Below, in pieces: positions 7,739 through 15,804 of a stretch of 64,000 nucleotides of DNA (its first letter is position 1; each line of letters opens with the position of its first letter). The notes under the pieces were generated by a model that saw nothing but the letters and a program-made list of their open reading frames with translations, did not search any database and was not told the origin of the DNA. The stretch covers positions 8,348,001-8,412,000 of the forward strand of contig NZ_CP114905.1 of assembly GCF_027497195.1 (NCBI RefSeq). Reading direction: 5' to 3'. This DNA comes from Streptomyces sp. WMMC500. GTDB lineage: Bacteria > Actinomycetota > Actinomycetes > Streptomycetales > Streptomycetaceae. Both the position numbers and the translations under genes were made by a program.

Positions 7739-9409
7739 TCAACCCGCCCGCTGGGCGTCGGGGCCGAGGCGGAGGCCGGCGCTCACGTGCTCGAACACCG
7801 GCTCGTGGCGCTCCCAGTCCGCGCTGGGCGTCGAGAGGTATATCGCGTACTCCTTCTCGCCCGGCCGTCCGAAACCCAGGTCGCGGGCGCGGAACTCGCG
7901 GGCCCTGCCCTGCCAGGTGAACTCCCATATCGCCGCCGGCATGCCCCGGAAGGTCGTGCCCTGCATCCGCAGTTGGCGGTAACCGGGCAGCTTGCCCTCC
8001 CGGATCGACTTGGCCTCGTCGTCCTTCCAGTGCTGCAGGGGGTCGGTGGTCGCGTAGTCGAGGGCGACGACGCGCAGCCCGGCCATCCCGGTCGGATCGA
8101 TGTAGGCGACGCCCTCGCCCTCTTCCTCCAGTACCTTGCGGGTCCAGCCGTCCGGCACGGGGAAGGCGAGGCCGTACTGCTCTTCCCGCACCAGGTGGTA
8201 GCCCTCGGGCACCGGCGCGTGCTCGGGTTCGGGAGTGCCCTCGGTGCTCGCGGGCGGCTTGTCGCCGCGGGCCGATCCGGAAGGATCCCCGCCCTGGTCG
8301 TGCAGGGCGAGGTACGTGCCGCCGAGTGCCAGCGACGCCACGACGACCCCGACGGCCGCCCACACGCCGGTACGGCGCCCCCGTCCGCGCCCGCCGCCGT
8401 GGCCGTGGCCGGCGGCGGGAACGCCGGTTCCGGCCGCCGGGGGCGCCGTCTGCGCGACAGCCGGGTACGCGGGACCGAAGCCGCGCGTGTCCGGGACGCG
8501 GGGGGCGTCCACGACGCGGGTGACGTCCGTGACGTGGGCGGTGTCCGTGTCGGAGGCGGTGTCCCCCGGCGGGGCACCCGCCAGCCGTCGCAGGCGCCGC
8601 TCCACCTCCGGCGCCGGCGGCCGGTCCGCCGGGTCCTTGGCGAGCAGCTCCGCGATCAGCGAGGCCAGCGCAGGGTCCCCCGGGGGCTGGTCGAGAGGGT
8701 CGACGGCGATGGCGTAGGCGGTCTCGATCGGCGTCGCCCGGCGGAACGGGGGCCGTCCGTGCACGGCCTGGTAGAGGGTCGCGCCCAGGGCCCACAGGTC
8801 GGACGCGGGGGCCGGATCCGCGCCCCTGAGGCGCTCCGGCGCGCAGAAGTCGACGGAGCCGACCAGCTCCCCGGTGCGCGTGAGGGTGGAGGTGTCCGCG
8901 ACGACCGCGATGCCGAAGTCCGTCAGGACCACGCGCCCGTCGGCTCCCAGCAGCACGTTGCCGGGCTTCACGTCGCGGTGGAAGACACCGGCGGCGTGCG
9001 CGGCCCGGAGCGCCGCGACCATGCCGATGCCGATCCGGACCGCCTCCGCGGCCGGCAGCGGGCCCTCCTTCTTCAGGACCTCGTCCAGCGCGGGTGCGGG
9101 GACGTGCTCCATGACGATGCAGGGCAGCCCCTCGTCGTCCACGACGTCGTGCACCACGACGACGTTGGGATGAGCGATACGGGCGGCGCTGCGCGCCTCA
9201 CGCCGGGTGCGCTCGAAGAGGGTGGCGCGTTCGGCGTCCTCCAGATGCGGCGCCAGGTGCAGCTTCTTGAGCGCGACGTGCCGGCCGAGGACCTCGTCCT
9301 CCGCCCGCCATACCGTGCCCATGCCGCCGCGGCCGATCCGGTCCAGCAGGCGGTAACGCCCCGCGATCAACCGCCCGGGCCCGTCCGCCGCCCCCGTGCC
9401 GTCCCCCAC
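7739..9409 (-). CDS. transmembrane Ser/Thr protein kinase (PknB-like) with unusual ectodomain
   Basis: A 556-aa Hanks-type kinase. The kinase domain spans about residues 19-280: glycine loop GRGGMG, Lys48 in ALKKL, catalytic loop HRDVKPGN, and DFGIA. A flexible Pro/Gly linker and one membrane segment (VWAAVGVVVASLALGGTYL) come next. About 160 extracellular residues follow that contain no PASTA repeat; instead there is a compact domain beginning YGLAFPVPDGW and rich in W/Y, perhaps a ligand sensor. I place the start at GTG 9409, which has GAGGGG 6 nt upstream; the frame remains open to 9979 without protein-like content. A perfect palindrome lies 25 bp before the start. Confidence 0.87.
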   Translation of the reverse strand: MGDGTGAADGPGRLIAGRYRLLDRIGRGGMGTVWRAEDEVLGRHVALKKLHLAPHLEDAERATLFERTRREARSAARIAHPNVVVVHDVVDDEGLPCIVMEHVPAPALDEVLKKEGPLPAAEAVRIGIGMVAALRAAHAAGVFHRDVKPGNVLLGADGRVVLTDFGIAVVADTSTLTRTGELVGSVDFCAPERLRGADPAPASDLWALGATLYQAVHGRPPFRRATPIETAYAIAVDPLDQPPGDPALASLIAELLAKDPADRPPAPEVERRLRRLAGAPPGDTASDTDTAHVTDVTRVVDAPRVPDTRGFGPAYPAVAQTAPPAAGTGVPAAGHGHGGGRGRGRRTGVWAAVGVVVASLALGGTYLALHDQGGDPSGSARGDKPPASTEGTPEPEHAPVPEGYHLVREEQYGLAFPVPDGWTRKVLEEEGEGVAYIDPTGMAGLRVVALDYATTDPLQHWKDDEAKSIREGKLPGYRQLRMQGTTFRGMPAAIWEFTWQGRAREFRARDLGFGRPGEKEYAIYLSTPSADWERHEPVFEHVSAGLRLGPDAQRAG

Positions 9410-9433
9410 CTCATGCCCCTCACCCCGAGCGCG

Positions 9434-9452
9434 CACAGGAGTGACTCCTGTG
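9434..9452. promoter_or_regulatory. perfect inverted repeat upstream of kinase gene
   Basis: CACAGGAGT and ACTCCTGTG form 9-bp perfect arms around a single G. The site is 25 bp upstream of the kinase GTG and about 230 bp from lacI, so it is a candidate operator for the kinase promoter. The regulator is unknown. Confidence 0.4.
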
Positions 9453-9637
9453 TCGTGACCTTGCCACGATAACTGCGGGGAACCGCCCCGGTGTTGCCCA
9501 TGCCCCGAAGACGCGGCATCGTCACGTGATCCAGACAATGGCCACACGGGATCGCGGGCAGAGTGCCGCTCTCGCCGGCGGCCCGCGGGAACCGGGAGCC
9601 TGCCGTCGCCCACCGCGGCCCCGGGGCTGCGGTATCC

Positions 9638-9651
9638 TGAATGCGCTTCCA
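9638..9651. promoter_or_regulatory. LacI-type operator, site 1 (autoregulatory)
   Basis: TGAATGCGCTTCCA lies 35 bp before the lacI start and just after a possible -10 box TATCCT (9633-9638). It matches the operator at 11034 in 12 of 14 positions and keeps the central GCGC/CG step typical of LacI-family sites, suggesting autoregulation. Confidence 0.6.
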
Positions 9652-9686
9652 TCTGATCAGTTCCGCAGGCCGAGGACGGACTCTTC

Positions 9687-10730
9687 ATGGGTGGTCCCAC
9701 CGTGTACGACGTCGCCGAGCGCGTCGGCGTGTCCATCGCGACGGTGTCACGCGTGTACCGGAGTCCCGACAGCGTGCGCGCGGCGACCCGCGAGAGAGTC
9801 CTGTCCGCCGCCCGCGAGCTCGGGTACGTGCCCAGCGCGAGCGCGCGCGGGCTGGCCAGCCGGGTCACCGGCGTGCTCGGGCTGTGCTTCCCCGACTTCG
9901 CCGAGCCTGCCGCCGACGACTCCGCCGCCCCCCAGGACGGGGAGCTGAGCCTGTACGGCGACGAGGTCATCCGGGGCATGGAGCGAGCCGCCCGGCGGCA
10001 CGGCTACGCGTTGCTGATCTCGGCGTCCCACGCCGACCGGGCGGGGGAGTCGATGGCGGAGATCGCCGGCCGCGTCGACGGGCTGGCGCTGCTCGCCCAG
10101 CAGTGGCCCGCCGAGGAACTCGACGTCGTCTCGCGCCGGCTGCCCCTGGTGGTGCTGGCCGGGGACCGGCACTCCGGGCTGGACCGGGTCGAGGTGGCCA
10201 ACTTCGACGGCCAGCTCGCGCTCACCCGCCACCTCCTCGCCGACCACGGGCTGGACCGCCTCGCCTTCCTCGGCGGGCCCGAGGACTCGCCGGACGCGCA
10301 GGCCCGGTTCCGGGGCTTCCAGGCGGCCCTCCTGGAGGAGGGGCTGGACCTGCCGCGGCAGCCGGACACGCGGGGCGACCTCACGCTCGCCGCCGGCCGC
10401 AAGGCGGTGACGGAGCTGCTGGACCGGGACGGTCCGCGACCGCAGGGCTTGGTGTGCGCGAACGACCAGATGGCCGTGGGCGCCCTGCAGGTGCTGGCCG
10501 AGCGGTCGATCGAGGTCCCCGGCGAGATGGTGGTCACCGGCTTCGACGGGATTCCGCTGAGTGCGGCGGTGAGCCCCGCGCTCACCACGGTCCGGCAGCC
10601 GATGGGCCGCCTGGGCGAGGAGGCGGTGGAGGTGCTGCTCGCCAGGCTGGCGGACCGCGGCCTGCCCGCCGTGTCCCGCACCCTGCCCACGGTCCTGGTG
10701 CGCCGCGCGAGCTGCGGCTGCCCCGCCTGA
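9687..10730 (+). CDS. LacI-family transcriptional repressor of the glycoside locus
   Basis: A 347-aa LacI/GalR regulator. The N-terminal helix-turn-helix (residues about 5-30, VYDVAERVGVSIATVSRV) includes the hinge-helix segment, and residues about 60-345 form the periplasmic-binding-like sugar-sensing domain (ANDQMAVGAL, VVTGFDG, TTVRQP). It is followed by the binding protein and permease genes in the same direction. Copies of a 14-bp operator-like sequence precede this gene, the transporter operon and the GH3-sulfatase-GH13 unit, so it very probably represses the whole locus until an oligosaccharide inducer binds. The inducer is not known. Confidence 0.9.
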   Translation: MGGPTVYDVAERVGVSIATVSRVYRSPDSVRAATRERVLSAARELGYVPSASARGLASRVTGVLGLCFPDFAEPAADDSAAPQDGELSLYGDEVIRGMERAARRHGYALLISASHADRAGESMAEIAGRVDGLALLAQQWPAEELDVVSRRLPLVVLAGDRHSGLDRVEVANFDGQLALTRHLLADHGLDRLAFLGGPEDSPDAQARFRGFQAALLEEGLDLPRQPDTRGDLTLAAGRKAVTELLDRDGPRPQGLVCANDQMAVGALQVLAERSIEVPGEMVVTGFDGIPLSAAVSPALTTVRQPMGRLGEEAVEVLLARLADRGLPAVSRTLPTVLVRRASCGCPA

Positions 10731-11001
10731 GCCCGGCACGGCAGCCCCTGCCGGACGCCCCGGGAGCAGGCCCCGCGCGGGGTGGTCCGGGGCGGGCCGG
10801 CGCCCGGACGGCCTGACCGGTCCGGCGGCGCTTGCCCGGGCGAGTACCGTGTGTCCGAAAAGTAGGTGCATATCAGCGCACCGCCGGACTGTCCCGGCGG
10901 GCCCGGCGCCCGGCCGGTCCCACGGCCAGGCCGCATGCACATACCGGCCCGCCGGCCGGGACGGATGACGCTGTCGTTGCCGAAGCGTTACCGATCGGCC
11001 C

Positions 11002-11031
11002 TTGCGGGCGGTCATGAGTTTCCTCCAGGGT
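11002..11031 (+). promoter_or_regulatory. predicted promoter of the sugar transporter operon
   Basis: TTGCGG (11002-11007) and CAGGGT (11026-11031) are separated by 18 bp. The predicted transcription start falls inside the operator that follows, a position where a LacI-family repressor would block initiation. Confidence 0.4.
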
Positions 11032-11033
11032 CA

Positions 11034-11047
11034 TGTATGCGCTTACA
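11034..11047. promoter_or_regulatory. LacI-type operator, site 2
   Basis: TGTATGCGCTTACA is symmetric at 12 of 14 positions with a central GC pair, the classic form of LacI-family operators. It lies at the presumed transcription start of the binding-protein/permease operon and matches sites 1 and 3. Confidence 0.7.
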
Positions 11048-11078
11048 AGACGGTGCATGTACTCAAGGAGGAGCCCGC

Positions 11079-12317
11079 ATGGCCCGCAGAGCCCGGATCG
11101 CCAGTGCCCTAGCCGTCGTCTCCGCCCTCGGCCTCACCGCGTGCGGCGGTGACGGCGGCGGCGAGGTGGGCGCCGACGCGGAGCAGACCCTCACCGTCTG
11201 GGCCATGGGGGAGGAGGGCGCCCGCCTCCAGCAGATCGCGGAGAAGTTCAACGAGGACCACCCCCAGATAGAGCTCAAGGTGACCCCCGTCGGCTGGGAC
11301 GTGGCCCACCAGAAGCTGGTCTCCGCCGCGGCCGCGGGCAAGCTGCCCGACATGGCGCAGCTCGGCTCGACCTGGCTGGGCGAGTTCATCGACCTCGGCG
11401 TCCTCGAACCGGTCGACACCGGGGCGTTCTCCGCCGACGACTTCTTCCCCGCCGCCTGGGAGGGCAACGAGCGGGACGGCGAGGTCTACGGCGTCCCGTG
11501 GTACGTGGACACCCGGGCCCTGTACTACCGCACCGACCTGGCCGAGCAGGCCGGCGTCGACGAGGCGCCCGAGAACTGGGCCGACCAGCTCGCCCTCGCC
11601 GAGGCGTACAAGGAGCTGCCCGACACCAAGTGGGCCTTCTCCCTCCCGGCCGGCGGCGACGGCGCCTGGCAGAACTGGATCCCGTACTTCTTCTCGGCGG
11701 GCGGCTCGCTGCTGGACGACGACGGCAACCTCACCCTCGACTCGCCCGAGGCGGTCGAGTCCTTCACCGAGTACCGGAAGTACTTCGACAAGGGCCTGTC
11801 CAAGAGCACCGCCGCCGCTCCCGGCTACGACGTGATCAAGGACTTCGGGGCGGACCGGGTGCCGATGTTCGCCTCCGGACCGTGGATGGTCCAGAACATC
11901 ACGGACCAGGCCCCGCGGCTCGAGGGGAAGTGGGACGTCGTGCCGCTGCCGGCCGGCGACAAGCCCGCCTCCCTCATCGGCGGCGCGTCCCTCGTCACCT
12001 TCGCCGACAGCGAGCACAAGGCGGCGGCGCAGGAGTTCACCGCGTTCCTCACGGCGCCGAAGACGCAGGCCGACTGGTACGAGATGGCCAAGTCGCTGCC
12101 GGCCAACCAGGCCGCCTGGGAAGAGCCGGCGCTCCGGAACGCCGACGTCGAGGTCTTCCAGAAGTCGCTGGACACGGCCGGTACGATCCCGCCGCTGGCG
12201 CAGTGGGAGGAGATCGCCCACGAGATCGACCTCACCCTCGAAGAGCTGGGCAAGGGCGGCGACCCCGCCGAACTCGCCCGGGAGCTGCAGGAGAAGACCG
12301 AGGGCATGGCGGGCTGA
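11079..12317 (+). CDS. ABC sugar transporter, solute-binding lipoprotein
   Basis: A 412-aa family-1 extracellular binding protein for a sugar or oligosaccharide. The signal peptide ends in the lipobox LTAC, so it is anchored to the outer face of the membrane. The mature part has the family pattern (LTVWAMGEEG, LPDMAQLGSTW, YGVPWYVDTRALYYR, FASGPWMVQNI). Its aromatic-rich binding face (YYR, WQNW, FF) suits an oligosaccharide. ATG 11079 follows AAGGAGGAG; the long upstream extension of the frame is not protein-like. The gene heads an operon with two permeases starting 3 bp downstream, under the LacI-type operator. Confidence 0.92.
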   Translation: MARRARIASALAVVSALGLTACGGDGGGEVGADAEQTLTVWAMGEEGARLQQIAEKFNEDHPQIELKVTPVGWDVAHQKLVSAAAAGKLPDMAQLGSTWLGEFIDLGVLEPVDTGAFSADDFFPAAWEGNERDGEVYGVPWYVDTRALYYRTDLAEQAGVDEAPENWADQLALAEAYKELPDTKWAFSLPAGGDGAWQNWIPYFFSAGGSLLDDDGNLTLDSPEAVESFTEYRKYFDKGLSKSTAAAPGYDVIKDFGADRVPMFASGPWMVQNITDQAPRLEGKWDVVPLPAGDKPASLIGGASLVTFADSEHKAAAQEFTAFLTAPKTQADWYEMAKSLPANQAAWEEPALRNADVEVFQKSLDTAGTIPPLAQWEEIAHEIDLTLEELGKGGDPAELARELQEKTEGMAG

Positions 12318-12320
12318 GGC

Positions 12321-13319
12321 ATGGTCTCCTCCTCCGTCAGGCCCGAGGTCGCCGACCCGCCGGCGCACCGGCCGGCGGGCGCGGCCGGCGCCGGCTCCGG
12401 CGACCGGGTGCCTGCCCCGGCGCCCGTGCGGCGTGACCGGCTGTCCCGGCACAACCTCTCCGGCTGGCTGTTCTCCACCCCGTTCCTGGCCTTCTTCTTC
12501 ACCTTCATGGCGTTCCCGATCGTGGCGACGCTCCTGATGAGCTTCACCGACTTCGGGCTGCGCAACGTCACCGACCCCCTCTCCGCCGACTTCACCGGCC
12601 TGGACAACTACAGCGAGCTCTTCGGCGACGAGAAGTTCCTGCGGGCGCTGTTCAACACCGGCTACTTCGTCGTCCTCGGCGTGCCGCTGACCATCGGCGG
12701 CGGGCTCGTGGCCGCGGTGCTGCTGAACTCCGGCATCGACCGGTTCCGCACCTTCTTCCGGGTCGGCTTCTACGCCCCCGTGGTCACCGCCATCGTCGCG
12801 GTCGCCGTCGTCTGGCGCTTCGTGCTCGACCCGACCGAGGGCCTGATCGCCGGTCTGGCGACCCAGGTGGGACTCACGGCCCCCGACTTCCTCGCCTCGG
12901 AGACCCTGGCGATGCCCTCGCTGATCGTGATGGCGGTCTGGCGGAACATGGGCACGGCGATGGTGCTCTTCCTCGCCGGGCTGCAGTCCGTCCCGACCGA
13001 GGTGCGCGAGGCGGCGAAGATCGACGGAGCCGGGACGTTCCAGGAGTTCCGCCGGATCACGCTGCCGCTGCTGCGGCCCACCATGCTCTACGTCGCCGTC
13101 ATGACCAGCATCGGCTTCCTCAACGTCTTCGAGGAACCGTTCGTGATGACCGACGGCGGCCCCTCGGACAGCACCCTGACGGTCTCTCTGTACATGTACC
13201 GCGAGGGCTTCGACTTCTTCCACATGGGCTACGCCAGCGCCATGGCGTACACGCTGTTCGTGATCATCCTGGCCGTCACGCTGCTGCAACTGAGGCTGCT
13301 GAAGGACAAGACGAAATGA
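12321..13319 (+). CDS. ABC sugar transporter permease (MalF type)
   Basis: A 332-aa inner-membrane permease with about six transmembrane helices after a Pro/Ala-rich cytoplasmic N-terminus. The EAA loop that contacts the ATPase is clear (EAAKIDGAGTFQEFRRITLP). It starts 3 bp after the binding-protein stop and overlaps the next gene by 4 bp (ATGA). No ATPase gene lies in the locus; in Streptomyces a shared MsiK-type ATPase normally energises such transporters, and that is assumed here. Confidence 0.92.
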   Translation: MVSSSVRPEVADPPAHRPAGAAGAGSGDRVPAPAPVRRDRLSRHNLSGWLFSTPFLAFFFTFMAFPIVATLLMSFTDFGLRNVTDPLSADFTGLDNYSELFGDEKFLRALFNTGYFVVLGVPLTIGGGLVAAVLLNSGIDRFRTFFRVGFYAPVVTAIVAVAVVWRFVLDPTEGLIAGLATQVGLTAPDFLASETLAMPSLIVMAVWRNMGTAMVLFLAGLQSVPTEVREAAKIDGAGTFQEFRRITLPLLRPTMLYVAVMTSIGFLNVFEEPFVMTDGGPSDSTLTVSLYMYREGFDFFHMGYASAMAYTLFVIILAVTLLQLRLLKDKTK

Positions 13320-14188
13320 GCACCACGACCGCACCGCGCACCGGCTACGCGAAGCGCGACGCCCGGGCCCGCCGCCGCAGGGCCCTCACCTACGTCCTCC
13401 TCGGCCTCGGCCTGCTGGTCATGGCGGCCCCGTTCCTGTGGATGGCGCTGTCCGCCTTCAAGACCGAGGAGGAGCTGTCCGCCAGCCCGCCGCAGTGGAT
13501 TCCCGAGGAGTGGACGCTCGACAACTTCCGCACGCTCCTCGACCTGCTGGACGCGCCCCTCTACTTCTTCAACTCGACCGTCGTCGCGGTCTGCGTGACC
13601 CTGTGCAACCTGGTGTTCTGCTCGATGCTCGGGTACGCCCTGGCCAAGCTGAACTTCGCCGGCAAGAAGCTGGTGTTCGCCATCGTGATGGCCGCGCTGA
13701 TGGTGCCCGGCAACCTCATGCTCATGCCCAAGTTCGTGATGATGAGCAAGCTGGGCCTGATCGACACCTACGCGGCGCTCATCCTGCCGTTCGCCGCCGG
13801 CGCCTTCGGCGTCTTCCTGATGCGGCAGTTCATGTCGAGCATCCCCGACGAACTGCTGGAGGCCGCCCGGGTGGACGGCGCGCGCGAGTGGTACATCTTC
13901 TGGCGCATCGTGATCCCGCAGGTGAAGCCGGCCCTCGCCACGCTCTCGATCTTCGTGTTCCTCGGCTCCTGGAACAACTTCCTCTGGCCGCTGGTCGCGA
14001 CGAACGACGCCGACAAGTACACCCTGCCCGTGGCCCTCGCCACCTTCGCCACCGACCCCACCAAGGCCGACGGCTCCAACGGCGTCCTCATGGCCGGCGC
14101 CTTCCTCGTCGTGCTGCCGGTCCTCGTCGTCTTCATCCTGCTGCAGAGGTACTTCACCCAGAGCATCGCCACGGCGGGACTGAAGTAG
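13316..14188 (+). CDS. ABC sugar transporter permease (MalG type)
   Basis: A 290-aa partner permease with six predicted membrane segments and the EAA motif EAARVDGAREWYIFWRIVIP. The start overlaps the preceding stop (ATGA), so the two permeases are translationally coupled and should form one heterodimeric channel. A strong GC hairpin follows 20 bp after the stop and separates it from the glycosidase genes. Confidence 0.92.
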   Translation: MSTTTAPRTGYAKRDARARRRRALTYVLLGLGLLVMAAPFLWMALSAFKTEEELSASPPQWIPEEWTLDNFRTLLDLLDAPLYFFNSTVVAVCVTLCNLVFCSMLGYALAKLNFAGKKLVFAIVMAALMVPGNLMLMPKFVMMSKLGLIDTYAALILPFAAGAFGVFLMRQFMSSIPDELLEAARVDGAREWYIFWRIVIPQVKPALATLSIFVFLGSWNNFLWPLVATNDADKYTLPVALATFATDPTKADGSNGVLMAGAFLVVLPVLVVFILLQRYFTQSIATAGLK

Positions 14189-14208
14189 CCGCCGCCCACG
14201 ACCCGTAC

Positions 14209-14240
14209 GGGACCGCGGGCACCTGACGCCCCGCGGTCCC
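14209..14240 (+). terminator. hairpin between transporter and glycosidase genes
   Basis: Perfect 11-bp arms GGGACCGCGGG (14209-14219) and CCCGCGGTCCC (14230-14240) with a 10-nt loop. No separate operator or obvious promoter precedes the next gene. The hairpin may therefore act as a partial terminator that steps down expression of the enzymes relative to the transporter. Confidence 0.6.
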
Positions 14241-14334
14241 GTGCGGCCCGACCCCGGAGCACCACCGCCGCCCACCGCGTCACCACGCCCCTCCCTGCCC
14301 GCAACCACCCGCTGCCCAAGGAGCCGGATCACCG

Positions 14335-15804
14335 ATGGACCGCCGTACCTTCCTCTCCGCAGCCACAGCCGCCACCGCAGCCACCACCGGCACCGCCGCG
14401 CTCGGCGCCACCGCCGCGCCCGCCGCCGCGCGGTCCCCGCGGGATCCGCAGGCCCTGCTCACCGGCTGGTTCCGGGACACCTACCGCTCGCTGGAGGCGA
14501 TGGTCGCCGACAACGGGCTGCCCGCGGACAACATCGACCTCAGCGGCGCCGGGCCCGTCCTGACCGAGAACACCTCGGTGACCAACATCGGCTGCTGGAT
14601 CTGGTCCACCGTGGCCGCCGCCGGCCTCGGCGTGATCGGCGAGCGCGAGATGCACGCCCGCCTGGCGCGCACCGTGGCCACCGTCGAGCGGATGGAGCGG
14701 CTGCACGGCTTCTGGTTCAACTGGTACGACACCTTCACCGGCGAGGTGCTCGACGAGTGGCCCGGCAGCGGCGACCCCGTCGACCACCTGCTGTCCACCG
14801 TCGACAACGGCTGGCTGGACGTGGCCCTGCGCATCGCCGAGGACGCCGACCCCCTGCTGCGCGAGCGCATCCGCAGGCTCCGCAAGGACATCGACTGGTC
14901 CTTCATGTACGTCCCCCACGACCCGGCCGACCCGGTCGCGCGCCCCGGCCAGATGTCCACCGGCTTCCGGGTCGCCGACGATGCGCTGACCGGCAACTTC
15001 TACGGCGCGCTGGTCTCCGAGACCCGGATCGCCGGCTTCCTGGGCCTGGCCGACGGCACCGTGCCGGGCGAGCACTACTGGCGGATGTTCCGCACCTTCA
15101 CCCCCGACCAGCACCAGGAGATGCCGCCGGGAGGCGACTGGACCGTCCGCGACGGGGTGCGGTACTTCAACGGCCACTACACCTACCGCGGCCGTCGCCA
15201 CGTACCGGGCTGGGGCGGCTCGATGTTCGGCGCGCTGATGCCGGAGCTGTTCGTCCCCTCCACCCGGTGGAACGCCTCCTGGCGCACCAACCTCACCCGC
15301 CATGCGATGGCCCACCGCGACCACGGCCTGCTCGACGCCGAGTACGGCTACTGGGGCTTCTCCCCGGCCAACGTGCCCGAGGGGGGCTACCAGGAGTACG
15401 GCGTGCAGTACCTCGGGATCTCGCCCGAGGGCTACTGCTCCAACACCGACCGCACCTACGTGCCGTACGGCGAGCCGAAGCCGGATCCCTCCGCCTACAC
15501 CAACGGCGTCGTCACCCCGCACGCCGCGTTCCTCGCCCTGCTCGTCACGCCGCGGGAGGCGCTCACCAACCTGCTGGCCATCGCCCGCGACTTCGACGCG
15601 TACGAAGACGGCTACGGCTTCTACGACTCCGTCAACGTCGACACGGGCACCGTCAGCGACCGGATGCTCTCCCTGGACCAGGGCATGGTCGCCGCGGCCC
15701 TCGCCCAGGTGCTCAGGCCCGGCCTGCTCCAGCGGCCGTTCCGCACCGGCGGCTTCCGCCGCACGCTGGGGCCGCTGCTGGCCAAGGAGGACTTCGGCAT
15801 ATGA
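14335..15804 (+). CDS. Tat-exported glycoamylase-like glycoside hydrolase (clan GH-S, GH144-like)
   Basis: A 489-aa secreted protein with a twin-arginine signal (DRRTFLS, then an Ala/Thr-rich hydrophobic stretch, about 33 residues). The mature part resembles the (alpha/alpha)6 glycoamylase-domain family that includes GH144 endo-beta-1,2-glucanases: an N-terminal TNIGCWIW segment, FWFNWYDTFTGEV followed by STVDNGWLDVAL, then WGGSMFGALMPELF and a C-terminal DGYGFYDSVN...LDQGM block. Acidic and aromatic residues in these blocks are the likely catalytic and sugar-stacking ones. It overlaps the GH35 gene (ATGA). The family call is from motif memory, so the beta-1,2-glucan substrate is only one possibility. 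Confidence 0.6.
   Translation: MDRRTFLSAATAATAATTGTAALGATAAPAAARSPRDPQALLTGWFRDTYRSLEAMVADNGLPADNIDLSGAGPVLTENTSVTNIGCWIWSTVAAAGLGVIGEREMHARLARTVATVERMERLHGFWFNWYDTFTGEVLDEWPGSGDPVDHLLSTVDNGWLDVALRIAEDADPLLRERIRRLRKDIDWSFMYVPHDPADPVARPGQMSTGFRVADDALTGNFYGALVSETRIAGFLGLADGTVPGEHYWRMFRTFTPDQHQEMPPGGDWTVRDGVRYFNGHYTYRGRRHVPGWGGSMFGALMPELFVPSTRWNASWRTNLTRHAMAHRDHGLLDAEYGYWGFSPANVPEGGYQEYGVQYLGISPEGYCSNTDRTYVPYGEPKPDPSAYTNGVVTPHAAFLALLVTPREALTNLLAIARDFDAYEDGYGFYDSVNVDTGTVSDRMLSLDQGMVAAALAQVLRPGLLQRPFRTGGFRRTLGPLLAKEDFGI

Larger units (their letters stand above)
10731..11078. other. 348-bp intergenic region before the transporter operon
   Basis: The first half contains short GC hairpins after lacI (CGGCAG/CTGCCG and CCCCGCGCGGGG) that may terminate it. 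The second half holds a plausible promoter (11002-11031), the LacI-type operator (11034-11047) and the ribosome site AAGGAGGAG. The small reading frames here do not look coding. Confidence 0.5.

Noticed and set aside
9410..9979. N-terminal extension of the Ser/Thr kinase to 9979
   Set aside because: The extra region contains the palindrome and lacI promoter and lacks protein-like sequence; GTG 9409 has a good ribosome site.
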